Source of the DNA: HdN1 sp964473645
Lineage (GTDB): Bacteria; Pseudomonadota; Gammaproteobacteria; Pseudomonadales; Ketobacteraceae
Length of the DNA: 64,000 nt
Direction of reading: 5' to 3'
Assembly (NCBI GenBank): GCA_964473645.1
Contig: CAYYPW010000003.1
Location: forward strand, 1-64,000
The position numbers and the translations under genes were made by a program. The notes under the pieces were generated by a model, which saw only the letters and a program-made list of their open reading frames with translations, did not search any database and was not told the origin of the DNA. Shown here piece after piece: positions 36,367 through 45,826 of this stretch (its first letter is position 1; every line of letters starts with the position of its first letter).

Positions 36367-36874
36367 TCGTTCTGTCGAATGACGCGGAGATTAATCCGCG
36401 TCATTCGATGTATTCCGCTCCAGACTTTGTCGCTATGATTTTCGAACGTGCTTTCGTATGGGCGCGCTTGCGAATTTTATGTGGCAGCACTCTTCGTAAT
36501 TGCCGTTTCGTACAAGCGTTTTCGTCTATTCTGTAACAATATTTTCCCATTCCTGTTCGTGTCGGACAGCGTCGGCGGCTTGAACAGCATGTTCAGGTGC
36601 GGGTGTACGCCCTGTGCATCGATTTAATTTCTTTCTTAATCAAGGTGTTGGTGCGTCTACTGCATACTGACTAGGCGCTTACGCCCAGGATTGGTTATTG
36701 TGGCGCGATGTGTTCAAGCAAGCGCTTATGGCAGGCCAGAACAGGACTGTCACATTTCTGACCTGCATAATGTGCTTTTTGGCCAATGCTATCCGTCGCA
36801 CATCGATATAAAAATCAAGCCTTCAGAAATATAAGAATTACCCACGAAAATTTTGACTACCGAGGAATGCTGTC
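36367..36874. other. lysS-AraC intergenic region
   Basis: This 508-base gap holds the hairpin at 36376-36407 and no recognisable gene. Several TTTCG-containing words recur between 36430 and 36520, without clear periodicity. An AT-rich stretch at about 36805-36855 probably carries the promoter of the following AraC gene. A small RNA cannot be excluded. Confidence 0.4.
36376..36407 (+). terminator. Hairpin after lysS
   Basis: CGAATGACGCGGA pairs perfectly with TCCGCGTCATTCG (13 bp, six-base loop), starting nine bases after the lysS stop. No U-tract follows, so it may be a 3'-end stabiliser or a factor-dependent terminator. Confidence 0.65.
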
Positions 36875-37930
36875 GTGTCCTATAACCCTGAGATCGTACC
36901 GTCGGCCATTTTTTCTCTGCGTGCCAATGTGTTGGTAAATTTCGCGCTTGAAAAAGGCGCCTCCCTGGACGAAATGCTGGCAGAAACCGGTATTGATCAG
37001 GGCAAGTTCATGCAGAACAATGCTTATTTGTGCGCGGATCAGTTCTTACAACTGGTGCGGAATTTTGTTAAGCGGTTTCCTGACAATGGCTATGGGCTTG
37101 AATTTGGCCGTCGTCTGAATATCACGACGCGAGGCACAGTAGGGTTGGCGGTATTGAGCATGAGCACGCTCGGCGAGTCGGTGCGATTCGGTGTGAAATA
37201 TCAGGAAGTGCTCGAAATACCTCAGGTCGCCTCTATCGAAACCGGTGAAGACGGCGTGCATATCGTGTTTCGCTACGAAGACAATGTATTGCAAGATCCC
37301 AATTTGTTGCGTTTTCTCGTAGAAAGTAATCTGGCGAGTTACATTAATACCGGGCGTTATTTATTGCATACGCATTTTGATCCCATTGCGGTTTATCTGC
37401 CTTACCCACAACCGGCTTATGTTGATGCCTATTATCCACTGCTGGGGCACCAGCTGCATTTCAATAGCGGCATGTGCAAATTGGTGCTCGACAAAGAATT
37501 GCTCGACGCCAAACTGCAAAGTGCCAATCCGATTGTTGCCAAAGCCTGTTATGACGCATGCGATGATTTGCTGCGTAATTTCCGCAAAAATCAAACGCTG
37601 ACCTATCGCATCAACTCAATTCTGCTGCAGCGCCACGGCGACTACCCGACGCTCAAGGAGCTTTCGGGGATGCTCAATCTGGATGAGCGCACCATCCGCC
37701 GTCGCCTGGCGCTCGAACGCACTTCCTACAAAATGCTGCTTAACGAAGCGCGTACCCGCCATGCCTCCAAGCTGTTGTCGGTGCGCAGCAACTCGGTGGA
37801 ATCCGTGGCCATGGCGCTGGGGTTCAATAACGCCTCCAACTTCCGTCGCGCATTTAAAGCCTGGACGGGATTGAACCCGGGCGAATACCGTGAACAGCCG
37901 GTCGAGCCGAGCCAGCGCTTTTCAGCGTGA
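36875..37930 (+). CDS. AraC family regulator with PF12625-type ligand domain
   Basis: 351 residues starting at GTG 36875 with GAGGAA upstream. The N-terminal ligand domain (about 20-205) resembles OruR/ArgR-type regulators. The C-terminal double helix-turn-helix (about 245-340) contains LKELSGMLNLDERTIRRRL and VAMALGFNNASNFRRAFKAW. The target is unknown; no adjacent catabolic gene points to an inducer. The protein tail runs into the tandem repeat at 37928. Confidence 0.88.
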   Translation: MSYNPEIVPSAIFSLRANVLVNFALEKGASLDEMLAETGIDQGKFMQNNAYLCADQFLQLVRNFVKRFPDNGYGLEFGRRLNITTRGTVGLAVLSMSTLGESVRFGVKYQEVLEIPQVASIETGEDGVHIVFRYEDNVLQDPNLLRFLVESNLASYINTGRYLLHTHFDPIAVYLPYPQPAYVDAYYPLLGHQLHFNSGMCKLVLDKELLDAKLQSANPIVAKACYDACDDLLRNFRKNQTLTYRINSILLQRHGDYPTLKELSGMLNLDERTIRRRLALERTSYKMLLNEARTRHASKLLSVRSNSVESVAMALGFNNASNFRRAFKAWTGLNPGEYREQPVEPSQRFSA

Positions 37931-37962
37931 CAGCGCATCTGGGTATGACAGCGCATCTGGGT
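37928..37962 (+). repeat. Tandem 18-base repeat after AraC gene
   Basis: TGACAGCGCATCTGGGT occurs at 37928-37944 and 37946-37962, with a decayed third unit (GGCGGCGCTTCTCGGCGTGA) after it. The first unit contains the AraC stop codon. Same 18-base period as the lysS leader repeat. Confidence 0.7.
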
Positions 37963-38048
37963 GTGGCGGCGCTTCTCGGCGTGAACTTGGCGCGAGAGTA
38001 TACTGTGTCAGTCTAACGTGCCCCTCACTTCATAAATTGTACGATTTG

Positions 38049-38074
38049 GCGCCATGAACACAGGTTCATGGCGC
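38049..38074 (+). terminator. Probable intrinsic terminator before TetR gene
   Basis: GCGCCATGAAC and GTTCATGGCGC form a perfect 11-bp stem with loop ACAG, followed by TTTGCTTTTCTTG, a broken T-rich tract. It would end the AraC transcript or attenuate the TetR-ung transcript. Confidence 0.65.
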
Positions 38075-38159
38075 TTTGCTTTTCTTGTATCGGATTTTAT
38101 TTGTTAGACTAGAGTGCAACCTCTCTCACCACTCACTCTCAGGTATAGATCGGTACATC

Positions 38160-38858
38160 ATGTCGGACCAAGCCACCATCAACTATCGCGGTCGCAAGGC
38201 CAGTCGCAGTCGCAGCGAACAGCGTCGTCGCAATATCCTGGAAGCCGCTCTGCGGATCGTCGTCGCCGAGGGCGTGCGCGGCGTCAGGCATCGGGCTGTT
38301 GCCAAAGAGGCGGATGTACCGCTGTCGGCGACGACCTACTATTTCGATGATATCCACGATCTGATTGCCGATACCTTTACCTTGTTTGCCGAATCGGCCA
38401 TGACCCTGGTGGTTGACCCCATTTATGCGCAGGCAGGGCAGTTTCTTGAGGCAAATCGTGACCAGTTTCTTTCCGATCCGACAACTCGCCAGCAGTTGGT
38501 CGACAATCTGGCCACGTTGTTGACCGCATTTATCCAGAATGAAGTGAATGAAAAGCGCGATCACTTGTTGGCTGAACAAGCCTTCATGCATGAATGTTTG
38601 CGCGATCCACACCTTCGTGAAATCGCTCGCTCATATTTTGAACACCTGGTAAATCAGTTGCGCCAAATGTGCGAAAGTATTGGGCTGAAAGATGCCGATC
38701 TGGCCGGCGATTTGATGATGGGTGCCGTGTTTCGCATTGAGTTCGAAGCGCTGATGGCACCAGAAGGCGGTTATGATTTCGACCGGGCGCGCCGTACATT
38801 GCGGATGTTATTGCAAGGGCTGTTGGCAACTGCATTCGAGTTAGGCAAACCGGCATGA
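38160..38858 (+). CDS. TetR family transcriptional regulator
   Basis: 232 residues from ATG 38160. The N-terminal helix-turn-helix (about 20-70) reads NILEAALRIVVAEGVRGVRH then VPLSATTYYFDDIHDLI. The ligand-binding half is alpha-helical and unassigned. A TetR gene also follows lysS in Pseudomonas, as I recall it. Its stop overlaps the ung start by four bases (ATGA), so the two are translated together, although a functional link is unknown. Confidence 0.88.
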   Translation: MSDQATINYRGRKASRSRSEQRRRNILEAALRIVVAEGVRGVRHRAVAKEADVPLSATTYYFDDIHDLIADTFTLFAESAMTLVVDPIYAQAGQFLEANRDQFLSDPTTRQQLVDNLATLLTAFIQNEVNEKRDHLLAEQAFMHECLRDPHLREIARSYFEHLVNQLRQMCESIGLKDADLAGDLMMGAVFRIEFEALMAPEGGYDFDRARRTLRMLLQGLLATAFELGKPA

Positions 38859-39553
38859 GTGCCGTTGCACACAACGTTAAGCTGAACGACAGCTGGAAGA
38901 AAGTGTTGATCGATGAATTCGATAAGGACTACATGGTTCGGCTGCGCGAATTCTTGCGTCAGGAAAAGCAGCAAGGAAAAGTCATTTTTCCGCGTGGGGA
39001 TGAGTATTTCAAAGCCTTCGACACCACGCCTTTTGAAAAGGTGAAAGTGGTTATTCTGGGGCAAGATCCTTATCACGGGCCCCGTCAGGCGCATGGGCTT
39101 TGCTTTTCTGTGCAGAAAGGCGTGGCGTTTCCGCCGTCCTTGCTCAATATTTTTAAAGAAATACATGCGGACCTGGGATTACCTATGCCAACGCATGGCT
39201 GTCTCACGCATTGGGCAGAGCAGGGTGTCTTATTGTTAAACAGCGTGCTAACGGTGGAGCAGGGGCGCGCTGCTGCGCATCAGGGCAAAGGTTGGGAACA
39301 ATTTACCGATCGGGTGATTCGTGAATTGGCTGAGCAGCGCGAAGGTGTTGTGTTCATGCTGTGGGGCAGCTATGCCATCAAGAAGGGGCAATTCATTGAT
39401 CGCAAAAGGCATTTGGTATTGACCGCTCCGCACCCGTCACCACTGTCTGCGCACCGGGGTTTTTTGGGGTGCAAACACTTCAGTCAGGCCAATGCATTTT
39501 TGCAGTCACGAGGTGAGAAACCGATTGACTGGACAGTACCGGCCGGCTCATGA
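38855..39553 (+). CDS. ung: Uracil-DNA glycosylase (family 1)
   Basis: 232 residues. Family 1 motifs are complete: GQDPYHGPRQAHGLCFSV with catalytic D71, LLLNSVLTVEQG, and HPSPLSAHRGFLGC. It removes uracil from DNA to start base-excision repair. It overlaps the TetR stop codon by ATGA, which is unusual for ung. Confidence 0.97.
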   Translation: MSAVAHNVKLNDSWKKVLIDEFDKDYMVRLREFLRQEKQQGKVIFPRGDEYFKAFDTTPFEKVKVVILGQDPYHGPRQAHGLCFSVQKGVAFPPSLLNIFKEIHADLGLPMPTHGCLTHWAEQGVLLLNSVLTVEQGRAAAHQGKGWEQFTDRVIRELAEQREGVVFMLWGSYAIKKGQFIDRKRHLVLTAPHPSPLSAHRGFLGCKHFSQANAFLQSRGEKPIDWTVPAGS

Positions 39554-39683
39554 TAAGGGCGGTAAGCCCTTGGCTTGCGCGTTCACGAAGGGGTGGGGCG
39601 ACCATCCTTTTCCTGAAAGTCATTTAGACATGGGTGGCTGGCGGGTGCTAATTTCGACATGTCATTGCAAATGAGCGATAGAG

Positions 39684-39962
39684 ATGAATATATACGTAGG
39701 AAATTTGGCATACAGCGTGACCGAAGACGATTTGAAAGAAGCCTTTGGTGCATTTGGTGAAGTTGCCAGCGTCAGTCTGATCAAAGATAAGTTCACCGGC
39801 CAGTCTAAAGGTTTTGCATTCGTTGAGATGCCAAATAACGCGCAAGCGGAGTCTGCTATCAAAGGAATGAACGACAAACCCGTGAAAGGCCGTCCTGTTA
39901 AAGTTAACCAGGCGAAGCCACGCGAAGAGCGTCCACCGCAACAACGTCGTCCGCGCTTCTAA
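39684..39962 (+). CDS. Small RRM-type RNA-binding protein
   Basis: 92 residues made almost entirely of one RNA recognition motif: RNP2 IYVGNLAYSV and RNP1 KGFAFVEM are intact. A basic, proline-rich tail (REERPPQQRRPRF) follows. Bacterial proteins of this type are often cold-induced RNA binders; that role is inferred. It stands alone with a strong hairpin directly after it. Confidence 0.9.
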   Translation: MNIYVGNLAYSVTEDDLKEAFGAFGEVASVSLIKDKFTGQSKGFAFVEMPNNAQAESAIKGMNDKPVKGRPVKVNQAKPREERPPQQRRPRF

Positions 39963-39970
39963 TCTGATTT

Positions 39971-40014
39971 CTAAAAACCACACTGGGGCGATGTCGCCCC
40001 AGTGTGGTTTTTAG
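39971..40014. terminator. Long perfect hairpin terminator after RRM gene
   Basis: A perfect 21-bp stem (39971-39991 with 39994-40014) with only two bases between the arms. It starts CTAAAAACCACACTGGGGCGA, with GTGGTTTTTAG on the descending side. The embedded A and T tracts give a terminator shape on either strand. Confidence 0.85.
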
Positions 40015-40305
40015 CGTCACCTGTCTTGCGGTGAAAGCCGCGGTGTTCCTTTTTATTGCATTTTTTCGATGTCTGGGTTGGTTTTGCCCTAAGCTTTGCA
40101 TTCATTCCTTTCCTCCGATCCCTCCCTTTTTACCATTTAAATCATAGGCGTGAGCTCACCCGACGCAGGCTTGTGTGCGCGCACAAAATGCATTTGCCTG
40201 GTCTGAATCTTTGTATTACATTAAATAATGTCACATTAATATGTGTGCCATGTAAAAGCGTGTCATGCATAAATGTAACTTTTTTGAATGTAAAAGAGGT
40301 TGCTT
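40015..40305. other. Intergenic region before PF10118 gene
   Basis: No gene. From about 40225 it is rich in short words such as ATGTCACATTAATATGTG and GTCATGCATAAATGTAAC, giving several overlapping dyads close to the start codon. These may be regulator sites, possibly for the nearby MerR protein. Confidence 0.35.
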
Positions 40306-41169
40306 ATGACTGCCGCTGCCATTATCCCCGAACGTCGCGATTTCAAATTTCATCTGCCGGTAGAGAAAATCCATGACTGGAATGGCGGTGGCGTGCATTG
40401 GACACAGTTCTTGAATACTTTGTCGATTTTCTTTCCGGCTGGCGAGCGCTTCTTTATCGACAGCGTGCGTCACTTTCGTGATCAAATCCAAGACCCGGCA
40501 CTTTCGCAGGCAATCAAGGCCTTTATCGGTCAGGAGGCCATGCACACGCGGGAGCATGTCGAATATAACGATGCAATGATTGCCGGCAAACTCCCGGCCG
40601 AACAGCTCGAGGCCCAAGTGGCGGCGTTATTGGATCTCGTTAAAAAATACGTGCCCAAAGAAGCGCAGCTGGCCGCTACGATTGCGCTGGAACATTTAAC
40701 GGCGGTATTGGCTGACATGTTGCTCAAAGACCCGCGTTTTCTCGCCGATTCGGATGCGCGTTATGTTGCTTTATGGCAATGGCATGCGCTGGAAGAAACC
40801 GAGCATAAAGGCGTTGCCTTTGATGTTTACGAGCAGGTGATGGGCAAGGGTGTCGCGGCCTACGGCTTGCGTGTCGGTGCATTTGTTGCGGCGAATGTGA
40901 TTTTCTGGTCGTTATTCTACCCCTACTATTATTCGATGGTACGGGGCAGTAAAAAACATCGGGATTTACGTGGCTGGTGGAAAGCTTTTCAATATCAGTG
41001 GGGGAATCCAGGTGGGCTGCGCCGTATCGTGCCCGATTGGCTGGATTATTTTCGCCCCGGATTTCACCCCTGGGATCATGATAATCGGCATTTTCTGGCG
41101 CAGGTAAAAAGCCTGCAACAATCAGTAGCAGCGTTTAATGCCGTCGCGTTTAAAACAGTACCGTTGTAG
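40306..41169 (+). CDS. PF10118-type predicted metal-dependent hydrolase
   Basis: 287 residues from ATG 40306 (AGAGG upstream). It resembles the PF10118 family, an all-helical protein related in pattern to ferritin-like diiron carboxylate proteins. Likely metal ligands are in FIGQEAMHTREH and WHALEETEHKGVAF. A hydrophobic segment near residue 195 (AFVAANVIFWSLFYPYYY) suggests membrane association. Function is not established. It is convergent with the MerR gene. Confidence 0.78.
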   Translation: MTAAAIIPERRDFKFHLPVEKIHDWNGGGVHWTQFLNTLSIFFPAGERFFIDSVRHFRDQIQDPALSQAIKAFIGQEAMHTREHVEYNDAMIAGKLPAEQLEAQVAALLDLVKKYVPKEAQLAATIALEHLTAVLADMLLKDPRFLADSDARYVALWQWHALEETEHKGVAFDVYEQVMGKGVAAYGLRVGAFVAANVIFWSLFYPYYYSMVRGSKKHRDLRGWWKAFQYQWGNPGGLRRIVPDWLDYFRPGFHPWDHDNRHFLAQVKSLQQSVAAFNAVAFKTVPL

Positions 41170-41211
41170 CGTTGCTTCAAACAAAAAAAATGCGCGAAGA
41201 CACTGAGGTTT

Positions 41212-42051
41212 TTATTTTTTGGTTTCTTCGAGTTTTTCAACGATATTGGCCATTTTGTCTGCCAAGAATCGGGTAACCGCCTTTTCCATGGCGCGTGCCA
41301 ATTCGGCGTGTACCGCCATTTCTGCGAGGGGGCGCAAGCGCCAAATCAAGCTGGCAATCTTCGGCACTTCTTCACGAGGGGGCTTGGCGCTGTGTTCGAA
41401 TTCGTCGAGCACATGGGTGGCGACCAGCTGTACCAGTTCGTCCGCAACTTTTTCTACGTTACCACGCAACATGATGACAATGTCGAGCAGATCGGCCAGT
41501 GGAATGCCCATCTCGACGAGTTGCGCGCCAGCGCGCAAGGTTCGCATGCTACGCACACGCACTTGAGCCCCTTCCGGGCGCAGTAAATCCAGTTCGATGG
41601 CTTTTTTGAGTGCGGCTGGCGTGAAGTTGTTGCCAAATAATTTCAGGACTTCTTCCATGCCGACCCAAGTGGGTTCTTCATCTGTCCACGGGCTGGTGAT
41701 GGCGGTTTCGAGGCCGATCAAATGGCGCAGATCAACGCCTTCTTCGAGGGCGGACAGCAATTCGTGAATACTATTGATGGTGTAGCCACGTTCCAACAGG
41801 CTGGAGATAACGCGTAGCCTCGCCAGGTGGGCGTTGGAATATATGCCCTTGCGACCGCGCAGGCGCGGGGGAGCCAATATGCCGCGATCCTGATAGGCCC
41901 GAATATTACGAACGGTGGTAGTGGCGGCTTGCGCCAGTTCTTCGATGCTGTATTCCTTTTCGGGGTCAACAGTGCTGCGTGCACGCGGCTTGCCACCCAG
42001 CCGGGGCAGGTATTGCGAAATGAGTTGCAGGGGGTCGGGTGGAAATTTCAT
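41212..42051 (-). CDS. MerR family transcriptional regulator
   Basis: About 279 residues, longer than classic MerR. The winged helix-turn-helix (about 30-100) reads YSIEELAQAATTTVRNIRAY and ERGYTINSIHELL. It has an extended C-terminal domain without the cysteine pattern of metal-sensing MerR proteins, so the effector is probably organic. ATG 42051 is the likely start, though no strong ribosome-binding site is visible. An in-frame reading to 42132 would add 27 unsupported residues. Confidence 0.82.
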   Translation of the reverse strand: MKFPPDPLQLISQYLPRLGGKPRARSTVDPEKEYSIEELAQAATTTVRNIRAYQDRGILAPPRLRGRKGIYSNAHLARLRVISSLLERGYTINSIHELLSALEEGVDLRHLIGLETAITSPWTDEEPTWVGMEEVLKLFGNNFTPAALKKAIELDLLRPEGAQVRVRSMRTLRAGAQLVEMGIPLADLLDIVIMLRGNVEKVADELVQLVATHVLDEFEHSAKPPREEVPKIASLIWRLRPLAEMAVHAELARAMEKAVTRFLADKMANIVEKLEETKK

Positions 42052-42139
42052 GGGCGCCGGTCGCTGTCGATCCTTCAGGCGGGCGATTATACCCAAATTG
42101 GCAGGGGGTGTCTTTGCTGCTGTCCAGTCCAAACGATGT

Positions 42140-43036
42140 CTATCCGCGTTGCAGCATGCGGTATTGAAGCGGTGCGAGGCCAGTGACTTTTTTGAAGAGG
42201 CGGGAGAAATAGTGGGGGTCGTCGTAACCCAGTTGATGGGCTATGTCACCAATGGTTTGCGGGGTAGTGTCGAGCAGTAGGCATGCTCGCTCCATTTTGC
42301 GATGAATGAAATGTTGAATAGGGGCATAGCCGAAGGCTTCTTTGTATTTTTTGATGAAATGGTATTTGGAAAGCCCGGCGAGGCTGGCCAGCGTATCGAG
42401 ATCAAGGCTGCCGTTGATAACGCTTTCCATGTGGGTTTCAACAGCGTCGAAAACGTTTTTGCCAGTGGATGTGCCAGGCTTTTGAATGGACGATATTGCT
42501 ACCGCGGTGAGCAACTGCCCGAGGATATGGCAGGTATTGATGAATACTGGCAGGTTGTAACCGGTGTTTCTGGCGTTGAATAGCTGGTTAAAACTGTCGA
42601 TCAGTATTGGGTTGAGACCGAGGTGTAATACGGGGCGTGCAAGAGTATCACCGCCAATATGCTGGCAATAACGTTGACTGAGAGTGCCGTCGAAATGTAC
42701 CCAATAGAGTGTCCAGGGGGCTTTGGCATCGGCTTGATAATGATGGGCGATACCTTTTGGCAGCAGCATGATGTCGCCGGCATGTATGGTGTACGGCGTT
42801 GGGTCGGTGGTATTGAGCACATGCAAACTGCCACGACCCGCAGTGCAATAGAGCAGCAAATGATCTTCGTGTTCTTGTCGCAGCATGTGGTGCCCATGCG
42901 CGCTGGGGTAATAGCCGCAGCCATTGAGGTAGAGCGATTCGGTAAGGGGGTGGGCAGCGAGTTGACGCTGCAAAAACAAGGGAACAAAGAAGCGAATGGC
43001 GCCGGGTGTCAGGCTCCAGTTGGACGGGGTCGGCAT
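42140..43036 (-). CDS. mmsR: AraC family regulator, MmsR-like
   Basis: 298 residues. An N-terminal cupin-type AraC_binding domain (about 30-160) includes HEDHLLLYCTAGRGSLHV and LPKGIAHHYQA. The C-terminal AraC helix-turn-helix (about 200-295) contains LDTLASLAGLSKYHFIKKYK and IGDIAHQLGYDDPHYFSRLF. It is divergent from mmsA, as MmsR is in Pseudomonas aeruginosa, where it activates mmsAB. The name is given on that context plus domain layout. The shared promoter region is 43037-43159. Confidence 0.82.
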   Translation of the reverse strand: MPTPSNWSLTPGAIRFFVPLFLQRQLAAHPLTESLYLNGCGYYPSAHGHHMLRQEHEDHLLLYCTAGRGSLHVLNTTDPTPYTIHAGDIMLLPKGIAHHYQADAKAPWTLYWVHFDGTLSQRYCQHIGGDTLARPVLHLGLNPILIDSFNQLFNARNTGYNLPVFINTCHILGQLLTAVAISSIQKPGTSTGKNVFDAVETHMESVINGSLDLDTLASLAGLSKYHFIKKYKEAFGYAPIQHFIHRKMERACLLLDTTPQTIGDIAHQLGYDDPHYFSRLFKKVTGLAPLQYRMLQRG

Positions 43037-43159
43037 GAGAGGAATCTCTTGGAATCGCAATATAGTCCACCTTAGCACAATTTCGTCAATGTTCGTGTGC
43101 ATGGGGGTGTGCTACTTTGAATGACACAGCACATGCCAAATCGCGTGAGGTACGCATTC

Positions 43160-44653
43160 ATGATCAAGAAAATCCCCCAATTGATAGCCGGTCGCTTCGA
43201 ACAAAGCCACACATCGACCTGGCTGGATGTGGTTAATCCGGCCACGCAGGAGGTGCTTGCCCATGTGCCTTGCGCCACCGAAGCAGAAATGACCCATGCC
43301 TTTGAATCCGCAAAAGAAGCGTTTCAGGTGTGGCGCAATACGCCGGTGTCGACACGTGCACGCGTGATGCTGAAATATCAGGAATTATTGAAATCGCACC
43401 ACGATGAACTGGCGACCATTCTCAGCCAGGAAACGGGTAAAACTTTTGAGGATGCCAAGGGCGATGTGTGGCGTGGTATCGAAGTGGTGGAGCACGCCTG
43501 CAATATTGCGTCGTTAATGATGGGTGAGACCGTCGAAAATGTAGCGACCGGCATAGATTCTTATTCCTATATTCAACCGTTGGGTGTTTGCGCGGGAATA
43601 ACGCCTTTCAATTTTCCGGCGATGATTCCGTTGTGGATGTTTCCGATGGCGATTGCCTGCGGTAACAGCTTTATTTTGAAGCCGTCTGAGCAAGACCCGA
43701 TGACGCCGAACCGCTTGGCGGAATTGTTTCTGGAAGCGGGTGGGCCACGTAATTTGCTGCAGGTGATACACGGCAAGAAGGAACAGGTGGATTGGTTGCT
43801 GACACACCCGGAAATCAGGGCGATTTCGTTTGTGGGCTCGGTGCCGGTCGGGCGTTATATTTACACCACGGGTACGGCACACATGAAACGTGTGCAAGCA
43901 TTTGCTGGCGCCAAAAACCATATGGTGGTGATGCCGGATGCCAACAAGCAGCAAGTAATCAATAACCTGGTGGGTGCAGCGTTTGGTGCGGCGGGGCAAC
44001 GTTGCATGGCCATCAGTGTGGCCGTTATGGTCGGCGCAGCAAAAGAATGGCTACCCGATTTGCAGGCGGCTGCGGCGAAAATCAAACCGGGTGTTTGGAA
44101 TGATGCTTCTGCAGCGTATGGGCCGGTGATCAGCAAGACTGCAAAGCAACGAGTTTTGCGTATGATCGATGCGGGCAAGGCCGAAGGTGCCGAGTGTTTG
44201 CTGGATGGTTCTGAGTGTACGGTGGAAGGCTACCCCGATGGTAACTGGGTGGGGCCGACGTTGTTTGCTAACGTAACGACAGAGATGAGTGTTTACCGGG
44301 AAGAGATTTTTGGCCCGGTGTTGTGTGTGATTTGTGTGGATGAGCTGGAGGATGCGATTGCGTTGATTAATGCGTCGCCCTATGGCAATGGTACGTCGAT
44401 CTTTACGGCGAGTGGGGCTGCTGCGCGCAAGTTTCAGCATGAGATCGAGGTAGGGCAGGTGGGGATTAATGTGCCGATTCCGGTGCCGTTGCCGTTTTTC
44501 TCGTTTACGGGGTGGCGGGCGTCATTTTATGGGGATCAGCATGCGTATGGTAAGCAGGCGGTGCGGTTTTATACGGAGACGAAGACGGTGACGGCGCGGT
44601 GGTTTGATAGTGATATTCCGCATGGGCCGAATATGACGATCAGTTTGAAGTGA
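43160..44653 (+). CDS. mmsA: CoA-acylating methylmalonate-semialdehyde dehydrogenase
   Basis: 497 residues, converting methylmalonate semialdehyde plus CoA and NAD to propionyl-CoA and CO2 at the end of valine breakdown. ALDH-family motifs are ITPFNFPAMIPLWMFPMAIA, KPSEQDPMTPN, the catalytic cysteine in AAGQRCMAISVAV and REEIFGPVLCV. MmsA-specific segments include SFVGSVPVGRYIYTTG and GINVPIPVPLPFFSFTGW. ATG 43160 is chosen with GAGG nine bases upstream. The next gene starts 12 bases after its stop. Confidence 0.95.
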   Translation: MIKKIPQLIAGRFEQSHTSTWLDVVNPATQEVLAHVPCATEAEMTHAFESAKEAFQVWRNTPVSTRARVMLKYQELLKSHHDELATILSQETGKTFEDAKGDVWRGIEVVEHACNIASLMMGETVENVATGIDSYSYIQPLGVCAGITPFNFPAMIPLWMFPMAIACGNSFILKPSEQDPMTPNRLAELFLEAGGPRNLLQVIHGKKEQVDWLLTHPEIRAISFVGSVPVGRYIYTTGTAHMKRVQAFAGAKNHMVVMPDANKQQVINNLVGAAFGAAGQRCMAISVAVMVGAAKEWLPDLQAAAAKIKPGVWNDASAAYGPVISKTAKQRVLRMIDAGKAEGAECLLDGSECTVEGYPDGNWVGPTLFANVTTEMSVYREEIFGPVLCVICVDELEDAIALINASPYGNGTSIFTASGAAARKFQHEIEVGQVGINVPIPVPLPFFSFTGWRASFYGDQHAYGKQAVRFYTETKTVTARWFDSDIPHGPNMTISLK

Positions 44654-44665
44654 TTGGAGCAATCG

Positions 44666-45826
44666 ATGCATTTCGATTTAAGTGACGAACAGCAATCCTA
44701 TGTGGCCTTGGCGCGTGATTTTGCCGCCAAAGAACTTGCCCCTCACGCAGCACGTTGGGATGCTGAACAATTTTTTCCGGTGGATGTGATTCGCAAGGCC
44801 GGGGAGCTGGGATTTTGTGGACTTTATGCCCCCGCCGACGTCGGCGGTATGGGCTTGTCGCGCCTGGATGCACATCTGATATTCGAACAGTTGGCCTATG
44901 GTTGTACGGCAACGACTGCATATATCACGATACATAATATGTGTACGTGGATGGTCACTCAGTTTGGTAACGACGACATCAAGGCGCGTTTCGGAGCGAA
45001 ACTGACGTCGGGCGAATGGCTGGCCTCATACTGTTTGACCGAGCCCGGTGCCGGGTCTGATGCAGGGAATTTGCGAACCTCTGCGCGCCGTGACGGCGAT
45101 CATTATGTTGTGAATGGCGCAAAATGTTTTATCTCGGGAGCCGGGAGCACGCAGCTGTTGGTCGTGATGGTGCGCACCGGTGGCGAGGGGCCGAAAGGGG
45201 TGTCATGTCTGGTAATACCGGGAGATGCGGAGGGGATTTCATACGGGCGCAAAGAAGAGAAAATGGGCTGGAATTGTCAGCCGACCCGGACGATCAATTT
45301 CGATAATGTGCGTGTGCCTATCGCGAATCGTGTGGGGGATGAGGGGCAAGGGTTTGTCTTTGCCATGAAAGGGCTGGATGGCGGGCGTATTAATATTGCC
45401 ACGTGTTCATTGGGGACTGCACAGGCAGCGTTGGATCAGGCGCAGCAGCATTTGAATACGCGCAAGCAGTTTGGCAAGGCGATTGGGGAGTTCCAGGGCT
45501 TGCAATTCAAACTGGCGGATATGGCAACGTCTTTAGTCGCGGCAAGGCAGATGGTGCGGCTGGCTGCGTTCAAGCTAGATAATGATGACCCGGAAAAGTC
45601 CGTTTATTGTGCGATGGCGAAACGTTTTGCAACGGATGCAGGGTTTGACGTGTGCAACGAGGCCTTGCAGATTTTTGGGGGCTATGGCTACATCCGCGAG
45701 TATCCTTTGGAGCGCTTTGTACGCGATACGCGCGTGCATCAGATTCTGGAAGGAACCAACGAAATCATGCGTCATATTATTGCGCGCCGTCTGCTGTTGG
45801 ACGGCGCTACGGAGATCATTCGATGA
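44666..45826 (+). CDS. Acyl-CoA dehydrogenase (probable isobutyryl-CoA dehydrogenase)
   Basis: 386-residue FAD enzyme. ATG 44666 follows GGAG. Family signatures are YCLTEPGAGSDAGNLRTSA, GGYGYIREYPLERFVRD and the catalytic glutamate in QILEGTNEIMRHII. Its place between mmsA and two crotonase-fold genes indicates it makes methacrylyl-CoA from isobutyryl-CoA. A related branched-chain substrate is possible. Its stop overlaps the next start (ATGA). Confidence 0.92.
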   Translation: MHFDLSDEQQSYVALARDFAAKELAPHAARWDAEQFFPVDVIRKAGELGFCGLYAPADVGGMGLSRLDAHLIFEQLAYGCTATTAYITIHNMCTWMVTQFGNDDIKARFGAKLTSGEWLASYCLTEPGAGSDAGNLRTSARRDGDHYVVNGAKCFISGAGSTQLLVVMVRTGGEGPKGVSCLVIPGDAEGISYGRKEEKMGWNCQPTRTINFDNVRVPIANRVGDEGQGFVFAMKGLDGGRINIATCSLGTAQAALDQAQQHLNTRKQFGKAIGEFQGLQFKLADMATSLVAARQMVRLAAFKLDNDDPEKSVYCAMAKRFATDAGFDVCNEALQIFGGYGYIREYPLERFVRDTRVHQILEGTNEIMRHIIARRLLLDGATEIIR

